A DNA stretch of 64,000 nucleotides, from NCBI GenBank assembly GCA_002483345.1, contig DLHS01000018.1, positions 1 to 64,000 on the forward strand. Direction: 5' to 3'. Each line of letters begins with the position of its first letter. Positions within the stretch are counted from its first letter, which is position 1. The notes under the pieces were generated by a model. The model was not told where the DNA came from, did not search any database, and saw nothing but the letters and a program-made list of their open reading frames with translations. The DNA comes from Bacteroidetes bacterium UBA7662. GTDB taxonomy: Bacteria > Bacteroidota > Bacteroidia > UBA7662. The translations under genes and the position numbers were made by a program. Below, piece after piece: positions 36,714 to 45,724 of this stretch.

Positions 36714-38936
36714 ATGGAAGTTGTCCCCCCTGTTTCAAGAGAAGAAGCTGAACGCAAGGAAATTTTACGTCGTTACCGGGCACTGTTAAGGGCTTGCAAA
36801 CCTTTCCTGAAAAAGGGCGACAAGCGCCTTATCCGGCTGGCTTTCGACATCGCGCTCGAAGCCCACAAGGACATGAGACGCAAATCGGGTGAGCCTTATA
36901 TCTATCATCCCCTTGAAGTGGCCCGCATCGCGGTGGAAGAAATCGGACTGGGTACCACTTCCATCATCTGTGCCCTGCTCCACGATGTGGTGGAAGATAC
37001 CGACATAACCCTCGACCAGGTTGAAAAGGAATTCGGGAATGTAGTGGCCCGTATCATCGACGGGCTGACCAAAATCACAGGGCTTTATACAAAATCGACA
37101 AACAGCTCTGATCAGGCCGAGAACTTCCGGAAGATGCTGCTTACCCTTGCCGACGATGTGCGCGTAATCCTCATAAAACTCGCCGACCGCCTGCACAATA
37201 TGCGCACGCTCGACAGCATGCCCAAGGAGAAGCAACTCAAAATCGCTTCTGAAACCGCTTATCTCTTCGCCCCCCTCGCCCATCGCCTGGGTTTGTATGT
37301 GGTGAAATCGGAACTGGAAGATTTATCGCTCAAATACACGGAAGCAGAAGTTTACCGCGACATCGCCCGGAAACTGCGGGAAACGCGCTCGAAACGGGAT
37401 CGTTTTATCCGCGACTTCATCGAACCCCTGCAACAGGAGCTGGATAAGACCGGTCTGGCCTTCGAAATCAAAGGCAGACCCAAGTCTATCAACTCCATCT
37501 GGAACAAGATGAAGAAGCAGGGTATCGAATTTGAGGAAGTATACGACCTCTTCGCCATCCGCATCATACTCGACAGCCAGCAGGAATTGGAGAAGCCGGA
37601 TTGCTGGCGTATTTACTCCATCGTCACCGATATCTATCAGCCTAATCCCAACCGCCTCCGCGACTGGATATCAACCCCCAAAGCCAACGGTTACGAATCG
37701 TTGCACACCACCGTGATGGGTCCCGGCGGGCGTTGGGTAGAAGTGCAGATCCGTACCCGGCGTATGGATGAGATTGCTGAAAAAGGCTTTGCAGCGCACT
37801 GGAAATACAAAGACCAGACCGGCGACAATGCCTTCGACGAATGGCTGACCCGCATCCGGGAAGTGCTCGAAAACTCCGAGCCCAATGCCCTGGAGTTTAT
37901 GGACAACTTCAAGCTGCAGCTGTATGCCAAGGATTTGTTCGCTTTTACCCCCAAAGGCGACCTCATCAAACTCCAGGCAGGCGCCACCACCCTCGATTTC
38001 GCCTTTGAGATACATACCGATATCGGCATGAAATGCATTGGTGCCAAGGTGAACCACAAAATTGTACCGCTGAGTTATCAGCTGCAGAACGGCGACCAGG
38101 TAGAAATACTGACCTCCAATATACAGAAGCCCAAGTCAGACTGGCTGAATTTCGTGACCTCTGCCAAGGCCAAAAGCAAGATCAAACAGGCACTCAAGGA
38201 GCTCAAGCGGGAAAACTCTGATCTGGGGAAAGACATCCTTATCCGCAAACTCAAGCAATGGAAAATCGCCTTCAACGACGATACCCTGCAAAAAATAGTC
38301 AGCCACTTTAAGCTGCATTCGGTACTCGATCTCTATTACTTCATTGCCATCGAAAAACTCGATCTGGCTCAGGTAAAGGCATTCCTCACCAAACCGGAGA
38401 AAAAACAGGGTCGTGTAAACCGCATTGACGAGCAGAATTTCGGTGATCTGGTGAAGTCGAACAACGCCAAAAACGATGACCTGCTTATCATCGACGACAA
38501 GCTCAGCAAAATCGATTATACCCTGGCCCAGTGTTGTAATCCCATTCCTGGTGATGATATTTTCGGCTTTGTGACTGTGAGCGAAGGCATCAAAATACAC
38601 CGGGTGAGCTGTCCGAATGCTGTTCAGCTCCTCTCTAAATATGGCTACCGCGTGGTCAAGGCCAAGTGGACCAAGGCCTCGGAAGTCAGTTTTCTGGCCG
38701 GTATCCGCATCACCGGGCTCGACGACATTGGTATCATAAGCGGCATTTCTACCGTCATCTCCAACGATCTCAAGGTCAATATGCGTTCCATCTCCGTGGT
38801 ATCGAACGATGGCATGTTTGAGGGCGATATCATGGTGTATGTAAACGATACCAAACACCTCGAAACCCTGATGCGGAAACTGAAAGATGTTAAGGGAGTC
38901 CTGAAAGTGAGTCGTTTTGACTCTCAACCTGATTAA
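36714..38936 (+). CDS. Bifunctional (p)ppGpp synthetase/hydrolase (RelA/SpoT, Rsh)
   Basis: 740 residues with the full long-RSH order. The HD hydrolase domain (about 45-195) keeps the His/Asp metal site (YHPLEVARI, LLHDVVEDTD). The synthetase domain (about 245-370) has YESLHTTVMGPGGRWVEVQIR and RMDEIAEKGFAAHW. TGS (about 400-465) and C-terminal ACT (about 665-738) follow. The intact HD motif suggests it can both make and break (p)ppGpp, the stringent-response signal. Single gene; fur follows 55 bp downstream. Confidence 0.95.
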   Translation: MEVVPPVSREEAERKEILRRYRALLRACKPFLKKGDKRLIRLAFDIALEAHKDMRRKSGEPYIYHPLEVARIAVEEIGLGTTSIICALLHDVVEDTDITLDQVEKEFGNVVARIIDGLTKITGLYTKSTNSSDQAENFRKMLLTLADDVRVILIKLADRLHNMRTLDSMPKEKQLKIASETAYLFAPLAHRLGLYVVKSELEDLSLKYTEAEVYRDIARKLRETRSKRDRFIRDFIEPLQQELDKTGLAFEIKGRPKSINSIWNKMKKQGIEFEEVYDLFAIRIILDSQQELEKPDCWRIYSIVTDIYQPNPNRLRDWISTPKANGYESLHTTVMGPGGRWVEVQIRTRRMDEIAEKGFAAHWKYKDQTGDNAFDEWLTRIREVLENSEPNALEFMDNFKLQLYAKDLFAFTPKGDLIKLQAGATTLDFAFEIHTDIGMKCIGAKVNHKIVPLSYQLQNGDQVEILTSNIQKPKSDWLNFVTSAKAKSKIKQALKELKRENSDLGKDILIRKLKQWKIAFNDDTLQKIVSHFKLHSVLDLYYFIAIEKLDLAQVKAFLTKPEKKQGRVNRIDEQNFGDLVKSNNAKNDDLLIIDDKLSKIDYTLAQCCNPIPGDDIFGFVTVSEGIKIHRVSCPNAVQLLSKYGYRVVKAKWTKASEVSFLAGIRITGLDDIGIISGISTVISNDLKVNMRSISVVSNDGMFEGDIMVYVNDTKHLETLMRKLKDVKGVLKVSRFDSQPD

Positions 38937-38991
38937 CTGAAACCGGAAAGCCGTATAAATTGTTGAAATTCGCACAAGCTATCACTACACC

Positions 38992-39474
38992 ATGACCAAC
39001 AGCGCAAGCGTAACCGAAGAAGTAAAAAAGATATTCTCCGCCTATCTGGAAGAACACGGACATCGTAAAACACCGGAGCGCTTCGCGATACTTGAAGAAA
39101 TTTACAGCCGTACAGATCATTTTGATGTGGAGTCGCTCTACATCCAGATGAAAAACCGGAATTACCGGGTGAGCCGTGCGACCGTTTACAACACCCTGGA
39201 TTTGCTGCAGGCCTGCGATCTGGTGACCAAACACCAGTTCGGCAAAAACATGGCGCAGTTTGAACGCTCCTATGGTTTCAAGCAGCATGACCACCTGATT
39301 TGTATCGAATGTGGGCGGGTGGAAGAGTTCTGCGATCCGCGTATTCAGGAAATCCGCAGTGATATGGGTGAATTTTTCCACCACAAAGTGCGTCACCACA
39401 GCCTGCATTTGTACGCATCCTGCGAAAAACTGACCGATACAGGGGAATGTCCACATTTCAACAAAAACAGCTGA
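38992..39474 (+). CDS. fur: Fur-family metal-dependent transcriptional regulator
   Basis: 160 residues. N-terminal winged helix ([29 protein letters not shown]) and C-terminal dimerisation domain with the metal-site segment [17 protein letters not shown] and a later [10 protein letters not shown]. Fur proteins repress iron-uptake and other metal genes when metal-bound. Fur, Zur or PerR cannot be separated safely. The second CxxC of many Fur proteins is not obvious; Cys residues are present near the C-terminus (ASCEK, GECPH). Confidence 0.9.
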   Translation: MTNSASVTEEVKKIFSAYLEEHGHRKTPERFAILEEIYSRTDHFDVESLYIQMKNRNYRVSRATVYNTLDLLQACDLVTKHQFGKNMAQFERSYGFKQHDHLICIECGRVEEFCDPRIQEIRSDMGEFFHHKVRHHSLHLYASCEKLTDTGECPHFNKNS

Positions 39475-39492
39475 TACCGAAAAAAGACGTTT

Positions 39493-39500
39493 AACTTTGG
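39493..39500 (+). promoter_or_regulatory. -7 box of purA promoter
   Basis: TAACTTTG is a full TAnnTTTG match ending 16 nt before the purA ATG, so the leader would be about 10 nt. It lies in the 42-bp gap after fur. Confidence 0.55.
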
Positions 39501-39516
39501 GCTTTAACAGCTTTCA

Positions 39517-40779
39517 ATGAAGGTAGACGTACTGCTTGGTCTCCAATGGGGAGACGAAGGCAAGGGGAAGATTGTAGACGTTATCACCCCACAATACGAC
39601 ATTATCGCCCGTTTTCAGGGCGGTCCGAACGCCGGTCATTCCCTCGAATTCGATGGTAAAAAGGTGGTACTCAACACCATTCCTTCCGGCATTTTCCATG
39701 GCAGTGTACAAAACATCATCGGCAACGGGGTGGTTATCGATCCGGTTATCCTGAAACGCGAGATCAAAAACCTCGAAAACATGGATGTGCCGGTTCACGA
39801 GCGTCTGGTGATTTCACGTAAGGCGCACCTCATCATGCCTACCCATCCTATATTGGATGCCGCCTACGAAAAGGCAAAAGGAGCGGAAAAAATTGGTTCT
39901 ACCTTAAAAGGCATTGGCCCAACTTACACCGATAAAATCGGTCGTTCCGGTTTGCGGGTAGGTGATCTGGTGAGTAAGAACTTCCGCACCACCTACGACA
40001 CCATCAAAAAACGACATCTCGAAACCCTCGCGGTATACGGCTATGAAGATCCTGCTTTTGCCGAGAAGGAAAACGCCTGGTTTGAGGCGGTCGATTTTTT
40101 AAAGACATTCCCATTCGTCGACAGCGAAACCCTTATCAACGATGCCCTTAAAGCAGGCAAAAAAGTGCTGGCAGAAGGCGCTCAGGGTACCATGCTCGAC
40201 ATTGATTTTGGTTCTTACCCCTTTGTAACCAGCTCCAATACTGTTACAGCAGGCGCGTGTACCGGTCTGGGCATTGCCCCTAACCGGATAGGTGAGGTGT
40301 ATGGCATCTTCAAAGCCTACTGCACCCGGGTTGGCGGTGGCCCCTTTCCTACAGAACTCGACAACGAGACAGGTGAACGGTTGCGGCAGGAAGGCCGCGA
40401 ATTCGGTGCCACTACCGGTCGTCCGCGCCGTTGTGGCTGGATAGATCTGCCTGCCCTCAAATACGCCATCCTGTTGAACGGTGTTACCCAGCTCATCATG
40501 ACGAAGTCGGATGTACTGAGCAGTTTCGGGGAGATTTTTGCCTGTACCCATTATGAGGTAGATGGTCAGAAAACCGACCAGTTGCCCTTTGACCTGAACG
40601 AAGCAAAGCCTGTTTTTAAAGCCGTTCCGGGATGGAACATTGATTTGACGCAAATCAAAGACATGAACCAACTGCCTTCGCAACTGATGGACTACATCTA
40701 TTGGCTGGAGAAGGAGCTGGAAGTACCTATCCGCATCGTTTCGGTAGGTCCTGACCGCAACCAGACCCTTTACCGCTAA
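39517..40779 (+). CDS. purA: Adenylosuccinate synthetase
   Basis: 420 residues, the usual length. N-terminal LLGLQWGDEGKGKIVD carries the P-loop and catalytic Asp; IGPTYTDKIGRSGLRVGDL and the GTP-binding TKSDVLSSF motif follow. It joins IMP and aspartate using GTP, the first step to AMP. pabB starts 4 bp downstream and is probably cotranscribed. Confidence 0.98.
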   Translation: MKVDVLLGLQWGDEGKGKIVDVITPQYDIIARFQGGPNAGHSLEFDGKKVVLNTIPSGIFHGSVQNIIGNGVVIDPVILKREIKNLENMDVPVHERLVISRKAHLIMPTHPILDAAYEKAKGAEKIGSTLKGIGPTYTDKIGRSGLRVGDLVSKNFRTTYDTIKKRHLETLAVYGYEDPAFAEKENAWFEAVDFLKTFPFVDSETLINDALKAGKKVLAEGAQGTMLDIDFGSYPFVTSSNTVTAGACTGLGIAPNRIGEVYGIFKAYCTRVGGGPFPTELDNETGERLRQEGREFGATTGRPRRCGWIDLPALKYAILLNGVTQLIMTKSDVLSSFGEIFACTHYEVDGQKTDQLPFDLNEAKPVFKAVPGWNIDLTQIKDMNQLPSQLMDYIYWLEKELEVPIRIVSVGPDRNQTLYR

Positions 40780-40783
40780 GCAT

Positions 40784-42064
40784 ATGTTGCCCGGAGACGA
40801 GCAGATTTTGCTGCGCAAATTGCTGTTTCATTTCCGGGATGCCCGGCATGTAGCCGTATACAACAGCAACAGCAGCCGGCAGGCCGAATTGCCCATGGGC
40901 TACCTGACCTTCGACTGGTTGCTGGGCTTTTCAGCGGAGGATGCGGTTTCTTTGACAGCACCTTATTTCGAAAGTCTTGACCAGCTTTTCAGGGAGCAGC
41001 CCGACTATTACCTCGGATACCTGGGTTATGACCTGAAAAACGAACTGGAAAAGCTTGAAAGCCGACATCCGGACCGGTTGGATTTTCCCCCGGTGCTTTT
41101 TTTCAGGCCACAGCTGCTAATTGTTTGCAGCGGAGGACAATTGAAAGTGCTGCGCGACGAAACCGGCAGCGCCTGGGATCAGTCTTTGATTGAACAACTT
41201 CCCGACATCCCTTCCGGCGATTTTCAGGCCGTTCAAATGCAATGCCGCACCGAAAGATCCGCTTATCTGAAGCAGGTGGAAAACATCCGGCAAGCCATTG
41301 CGGATGGCACCGTTTACGAGCTCAACTACTGCCTGGAATGGTACAATGCACAGGCCGATGTTGATCCTGTGGTTTTATATCAGCGTATCAACCAATTATC
41401 ACCCACCCCCTTTTCCGGGTATTTACAGTCGGATGGCAAATACCTGATTTGTGGCAGTCCCGAGCGTTTTTTTGCCAAATATCAGCAAACACTCTTTTCC
41501 CAGCCTATCAAAGGCACCCGCAAACGCAGCAGCAACCCGGCAGAAGATCAACTGCTTAAAAAAGGGCTGGAAGAAGATGAAAAGGAAAAAGCAGAGAATG
41601 TGATGATTGTAGACCTTGTCCGCAACGACTTTGCAAGAAGCTGCGTGCCGGGAAGTGTCAAAGTGCCGGAACTGATGCAGGTTTACAGCTTTCCGACGGT
41701 CCACCAGATGATCAGTACCGTAACCGGAACCCTGCGTCCGGAGGTAAGTATGGTACAGGCCCTGCGCAATGCTTTCCCCATGGGGTCGATGACGGGCGCC
41801 CCTAAGGTAAAAGCGATGGAACTGATTGATGCACTGGAAGACAGCAGAAGAAGTCTGTATGCAGGAGGGTTTGGTTACTTATCGCCTGAGGGTCATTGTG
41901 ATTTTAATGTGGTTATCCGGAGTATTCTTTACAACCAGCACAACCGTTACCTGAGTTTCCAGACGGGAGGTGCCATCACCTACGATTCCGTGCCTGCGCT
42001 GGAATGGGAAGAATGTCAGCTGAAGGCTGAAACCATGCGGAAGGCACTTTCGGGAGATTGGTAA
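40784..42064 (+). CDS. pabB: Aminodeoxychorismate synthase component I
   Basis: 426 residues of the chorismate-binding enzyme family. The PIKGTRKR motif carries the Lys that marks PabB (TrpE has PIAGT), followed by ENVMIVDLVRNDF and GSMTGAPKVKAMELI. With a glutaminase (PabA) it aminates chorismate toward p-aminobenzoate for folate. No pabA is seen in the window. It links the shikimate operon at 49-55 kb to folK at 15.5 kb by pathway, not by operon. Confidence 0.9.
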   Translation: MLPGDEQILLRKLLFHFRDARHVAVYNSNSSRQAELPMGYLTFDWLLGFSAEDAVSLTAPYFESLDQLFREQPDYYLGYLGYDLKNELEKLESRHPDRLDFPPVLFFRPQLLIVCSGGQLKVLRDETGSAWDQSLIEQLPDIPSGDFQAVQMQCRTERSAYLKQVENIRQAIADGTVYELNYCLEWYNAQADVDPVVLYQRINQLSPTPFSGYLQSDGKYLICGSPERFFAKYQQTLFSQPIKGTRKRSSNPAEDQLLKKGLEEDEKEKAENVMIVDLVRNDFARSCVPGSVKVPELMQVYSFPTVHQMISTVTGTLRPEVSMVQALRNAFPMGSMTGAPKVKAMELIDALEDSRRSLYAGGFGYLSPEGHCDFNVVIRSILYNQHNRYLSFQTGGAITYDSVPALEWEECQLKAETMRKALSGDW

Positions 42065-42157
42065 ACCGGACACTAATTTTTCACTTTAGTGTCATTTTCG
42101 TCGTATTTTTTGTTTTGTTTTCAGCAATAGGTTAGTTTGACTATCAAACCTACTGCT

Positions 42158-43993
42158 ATGAAAAAAATATACCTGATCTGCTGCCTGGGACTTATGCTCA
42201 GGGGGGTTGTGCAGGGGGCAGCGCCAGCCGATGAAATTCATGCCCCTTACAGCCGGATCATGTCAGGCTGTGCGGAGGCAACCAGCCGTACCAACATCGC
42301 CATCAACACGATACGTTTCAGTATTTTTAATGGAGGTGACCGCTGGCCTTATCAGACGGGTGGTGGCCTGTTCAATGGTTTTGAAGTACCGAAAATGAGT
42401 GGAAAATCACTCAGTTTCGGAGGATCTCTCTGGATTGCAGCCAAGGATGGAAATGATGTGTTGCACACTTCCGCACAGACCTACAGGCAAACATCGACTT
42501 TAGGCATTAGTTTTTGGCCCGGCCCCCTGGGCATACCCCTTACTGCGCCAGACTCCATCAACTGCCGGGAATACGATAAAATCTGGCAATTGACAAAACA
42601 ACAAATTGAGCAACACCGGCAACAATATAGTCAACCCGGTTATCAGGCACCCGCTGATTTATTGCATTGGCCAGCTCACGGGAATGCTGCTAAAAACCAT
42701 GCTGCATTTTTAGCACCTTTTGCTGATTTAAATGGCAACCTTATCTACGAACCGCAATCCGGTGAATACCCGCTGATAGCCGGTGATGAAGCCACCTGGC
42801 ATATTTACAACGATCTGGCAGGTGGTATCAATGGCAGTGGTTCGGTGTCGATGGGACTTGAAATACAGGAAGAAAATTTTGCTTATGCAGCAGCCAATCC
42901 GCTGGAACGAACTGCCTTTGTGCGGTACAAAATCATCAACCGGTCAGCCCATGTGTACGATTCAGTATACTTTGGCCTGTTCAGTGACCCTGACATCGGC
43001 AGTTCCATGGATGATTTTATCGGCTGCGATGTAGGCCGTAACCTGGGTTATGCCTATAATTCAGCTAATGATGATGCCACTTATGGTATAAATCCGCCTG
43101 CTTTTGGTATTCTGCAATTGGAAGGACCCTTTGCTATCCCAAACGATGGCATTGACAACAACCGGGACGGTCAAACGGATGAGGTTGCAACAGATTGTAA
43201 TGGTCGCCCCTTGCCAGAGCGCATAGCCATGACCAGCTTTATCTATTTCAACAATGACGCTACTCAAACAGGTAACCCAAGGCATTCCCGTCATGTAATG
43301 CAGTATTTAACGGCGCAATTTCAGTTTGCCTACTCACTTGTATTTGGTGGAAACGGCGTGGTGGGACAGGCAGGGGGATCCACAAATGTGCCTTACAGTT
43401 TTGCCTTTCCGGGCAACAGCGACCCTCAGGGCTGGGGTTATGTTTATGCAGGGGGTAACGCAACCACCCCTCCTTTCGAGTGGACAGAATCTAGCCAGAC
43501 AGGCCTTCCTATTCTTGGTGACCGCCGGTTTGTCATGGGCAATGGTGCCACCCGTATGTTACCGGGTGATATTCATATACTCACTTATGCCGGTATCTGG
43601 GCAAGAGATTCAGCGAGCACCGACTCACTGGCTACCTTTAATGCTTTGCTCGCCACGGCTGATTTTGTAAGAGCACAATATGACAGTTGTTTCCTCTCCC
43701 TTCCAAACGTATTGGTTACTTCTCAAAAACAGCAGGAGTCTGCTGCCGGATGGATTGTTTATCCCAATCCTGTTAACAACAACCTTGTTTATGTCCGTGG
43801 AGATTTTGATGGCACAGAACCTGTCAACATACGGCTTATCGACATGCAGGGGCGTGAAAAAGCTATCCGGCTTATACAACAAACCAACCGGCAGCTTGAT
43901 CTGGTATTAGATGGGGCAGCTGCGGGTCTTTACCTGCTCGAGATCCGCCAAGGCAACCGTGCGCAACAACAAAAGCTCTTCGTGACGAGGTAA
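42158..43993 (+). CDS. Secreted protein with T9SS sorting domain, function unknown
   Basis: 611 residues from the ATG at 42158; an in-frame TTG at 42137 is less likely. Signal peptide about 1-23. The main part is of a type found in Bacteroidota surface proteins, with many Asn/Gly/Tyr residues. NDGIDNNRDGQTDE (about 329-342) resembles a thrombospondin type 3 calcium-binding repeat. The C-terminus (about 535-611) is a T9SS type A sorting domain (WIVYPNPVNNN, GLYLLEIRQG, KLFVTR). No enzymatic motif is seen. Confidence 0.85.
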   Translation: MKKIYLICCLGLMLRGVVQGAAPADEIHAPYSRIMSGCAEATSRTNIAINTIRFSIFNGGDRWPYQTGGGLFNGFEVPKMSGKSLSFGGSLWIAAKDGNDVLHTSAQTYRQTSTLGISFWPGPLGIPLTAPDSINCREYDKIWQLTKQQIEQHRQQYSQPGYQAPADLLHWPAHGNAAKNHAAFLAPFADLNGNLIYEPQSGEYPLIAGDEATWHIYNDLAGGINGSGSVSMGLEIQEENFAYAAANPLERTAFVRYKIINRSAHVYDSVYFGLFSDPDIGSSMDDFIGCDVGRNLGYAYNSANDDATYGINPPAFGILQLEGPFAIPNDGIDNNRDGQTDEVATDCNGRPLPERIAMTSFIYFNNDATQTGNPRHSRHVMQYLTAQFQFAYSLVFGGNGVVGQAGGSTNVPYSFAFPGNSDPQGWGYVYAGGNATTPPFEWTESSQTGLPILGDRRFVMGNGATRMLPGDIHILTYAGIWARDSASTDSLATFNALLATADFVRAQYDSCFLSLPNVLVTSQKQQESAAGWIVYPNPVNNNLVYVRGDFDGTEPVNIRLIDMQGREKAIRLIQQTNRQLDLVLDGAAAGLYLLEIRQGNRAQQQKLFVTR

Positions 43994-43999
43994 TGTCTT

Positions 44000-44113
44000 A
44001 GACATCGAGAAGCGAGAGGCGAGACGGAGGATAGTTTGGGTCTTGTATTTGACACTTATTTTTGAGCGTGTTACAGCCAAAAAGCCTTTCTCGCTTCTCG
44101 CTTCTCGGTGTCT
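44000..44113. repeat. Palindromic element, family A copy 2
   Basis: Inverted arms 44000-44024 and 44089-44113 match at 23 of 25 positions; both start AGACA and contain CGAGAAGCGAGA. The arms resemble those of the copy at 6534-6710, and as there the element ends 2 nt from a terminator T-tract, here that of rplI. The centre has no gene. Confidence 0.75.
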
Positions 44114-44115
44114 AC

Positions 44116-44152
44116 AAAAAAAAAGCTGCCTCTCACGAGACAGCTTTTTTTT
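44116..44152. terminator. Terminator of the rpsF-rpsR-rplI operon
   Basis: A stem AGCTG.CTC/GAG.CAGCT with a 4-nt loop is flanked by long A and T runs on both sides, so it can act in both directions. It lies 14 bp after the rplI stop. Confidence 0.85.
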
Positions 44153-44165
44153 AAAGCAGATCAGC

Positions 44166-44609
44166 TTATTCGCCTACTACTTCTACACTCACGTCAACTT
44201 TCACGTCGCGGTGCAAATCAATCTCAGCGGTATAGGTACCGATGGTTTTGATTTCACCTTTCAGCGCGATTTTGCGACGATCGATATCGAAGCCTTTGTC
44301 TTTCAGTACATCTGCTACCTGAAGGGTAGTGACAGCACCGAAGATGCGACCGTTTTCACCTACTTTGGCACCTACCTTGAGGGTAAGATCTTTCAGCTTG
44401 TCAGCCATCGAAACGGCGTCGTTTTTGATTTTCTCTTGTTTGAAGGCAGCCTGACGAACATTCTCGTCACGCTCTTTGCGGTTAGGGTTGTTGGCAACTA
44501 CCGCCAGTCCTTGCGGAATCAGGAAGTTACGGCCATAACCGTCTTTCACCTTGATAACATCGTATTTGTAGCCCAGACCTTTGATGTCTGCTTTCAGAAT
44601 GATTTCCAT
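44166..44609 (-). CDS. rplI: Ribosomal protein bL9
   Basis: 147 residues. The L9 N-terminal signature (GYGRNFLIPQGLAV) is at about 23-36, after the start MEIILKADIKGLGYKYD. It binds 23S rRNA in the large subunit. Last gene of the conserved rpsF-rpsR-rplI group, 16 bp after rpsR. Confidence 0.97.
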   Translation of the reverse strand: MEIILKADIKGLGYKYDVIKVKDGYGRNFLIPQGLAVVANNPNRKERDENVRQAAFKQEKIKNDAVSMADKLKDLTLKVGAKVGENGRIFGAVTTLQVADVLKDKGFDIDRRKIALKGEIKTIGTYTAEIDLHRDVKVDVSVEVVGE

Positions 44610-44625
44610 GTCTTTCTATCTCCTC

Positions 44626-44883
44626 TTATTTCATTCCATCAGCTACGTAAGGCATCAGGGCAAGGTGACGGGCGCGTTTCACGGCTTGGGTCACTTTACG
44701 CTGAAACTTCAGGGAAGTACCTGTCAGACGACGTGGCAACACTTTGCCTTGTTCGTTGACGAACTTCAGCAGGAAGTCTGCGTCTTTATAATCAATGTAC
44801 TTGATGCCGTTCTTTTTGAAGCGGCAATACTTTTTGCGGTTCTCGTCCTTTTGTGGAACGGTTGCGAAACTGTTATTGATCAT
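44626..44883 (-). CDS. rpsR: Ribosomal protein bS18
   Basis: 85 residues with the S18 core ([40 protein letters not shown]). It partners with S6 on the small-subunit platform, and its gene is 2 bp downstream of rpsF. Confidence 0.97.
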   Translation of the reverse strand: MINNSFATVPQKDENRKKYCRFKKNGIKYIDYKDADFLLKFVNEQGKVLPRRLTGTSLKFQRKVTQAVKRARHLALMPYVADGMK

Positions 44884-44885
44884 GA

Positions 44886-45236
44886 TTAGGCCTCCTCTTC
44901 GATTTTGGCAGCAGCCGGTTTACGTTTCGAAGCATTGTAGATAACGGCATACTTATCGAGTGCCACGGTGAGAAAACGCATGATGCGCTCATCACGACGG
45001 AACTCGAGTTCGAGTTTGTCGATGATATCGCCTTCTGCTTTGAACTCCATCAGGTGATAGAATCCGGTCGTTTTTTTCTGGATTGGGTAAGCAAGTTTAC
45101 GCAAGCCCCAGCTGGCTTCGTGAACAATCTCGGCGTTGTTTTCCTTCAACACCTTCTCAAACTTAGCGACCGCATCTTTCACCATTTCCTCGGTCAATAC
45201 CGGGGTCATGATAAAAACGGTTTCGTAATGGTTCAT
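44886..45236 (-). CDS. rpsF: Ribosomal protein bS6
   Basis: 116 residues from the ATG at 45236; a longer frame to 45299 would run into the promoter. N-terminal [13 protein letters not shown] and [17 protein letters not shown] are typical of S6. It ends with an Ala/Glu-rich tail (AAAKIEEEA). First gene of the operon. Confidence 0.96.
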   Translation of the reverse strand: MNHYETVFIMTPVLTEEMVKDAVAKFEKVLKENNAEIVHEASWGLRKLAYPIQKKTTGFYHLMEFKAEGDIIDKLELEFRRDERIMRFLTVALDKYAVIYNASKRKPAAAKIEEEA

Positions 45237-45269
45237 ACGTGTGTATGGTTTATGGTTAAAAATGGACTG

Positions 45270-45300
45270 CAAAGATAGGCAATTGACTTTTAAATACAAA
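45270..45300 (-). promoter_or_regulatory. Promoter of the rpsF operon
   Basis: On the minus strand TTTG (45300-45297), exactly 19 nt, then TATCTTTG (45277-45270): a textbook Bacteroidota promoter. The leader to the rpsF ATG is about 25-30 nt. It also rules out the longer rpsF frame. Confidence 0.85.
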
Positions 45301-45305
45301 TAGTT

Positions 45306-45499
45306 GTGTACGCCTTCGGCTGGGAACGCTGCGCTGGGAACGCAGGTGGCCTGAAGGCCACCATGCTGAGAACGCTGCGCTGATTTCCAGGATTATAACG
45401 AAGATAGCCGTACGCTTATAGCAGTAATGACAGCAAAGCGTTCCCAGGTGGCGCAGCCGCCATTCCCAGCGCAGCGTTCCCAGCCAAAGGCGTTCACAC
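45306..45499. repeat. Palindromic element, family B (GC-rich)
   Basis: Outer arms 45306-45340 and 45463-45499 are inverted copies that match almost fully (one substitution and a 2-nt indel). Each contains GGCTGGGAACGCTGCGCTGG. Inner hairpins include GGTGGCC-TGAA-GGCCACC (45345-45362) and TGGCG-CAGC-CGCCA (45449-45462), and GAACGCTGCGC recurs near 45370. The sequence is GC-richer than its surroundings. It starts 6 bp upstream of the rpsF -33 box. A partial match to its left end is at 14731. Confidence 0.75.
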
Positions 45500-45724
45500 T
45501 TCCGTGCAGAAATACATTATACTAAAACCAGCGTCTTTACGTTATACGTTCGCTAAATCTGCCGATTTATACCTGGCTTTATGACGGTGTGAACCTTTGA
45601 GGTTGCCGTTACTTTCAAAATTCAACTTCTCAAACGGGTTATTTACCTAAGTCTGTAAGCTGTATTTGTGAATTTGTATATAAAAAAGCCAAATGCTAAC
45701 CATCCTTTAAACAGTACTTATATC
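45500..45724. other. Upstream region of DUF4382 lipoprotein gene
   Basis: AT-rich non-coding gap of 225 bp with no credible gene. The lipoprotein promoter should be here; TTTG and TAT-rich stretches near 45662-45685 are candidates but no clean box is seen. Confidence 0.4.

Noticed and set aside
38136..38975. Long antisense open frame opposite relA/spoT (279 codons)
   Set aside because: The plus strand encodes a full RSH protein with all motifs; the antisense frame has no recognisable domain and follows from codon bias.
40099..40818. Long antisense open frame opposite purA
   Set aside because: purA is intact and strongly conserved; the antisense translation resembles no known protein.
40784..42064. 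Assignment as anthranilate synthase TrpE
   Set aside because: The PIKGT motif marks PabB rather than TrpE (PIAGT), and no trp genes are adjacent.
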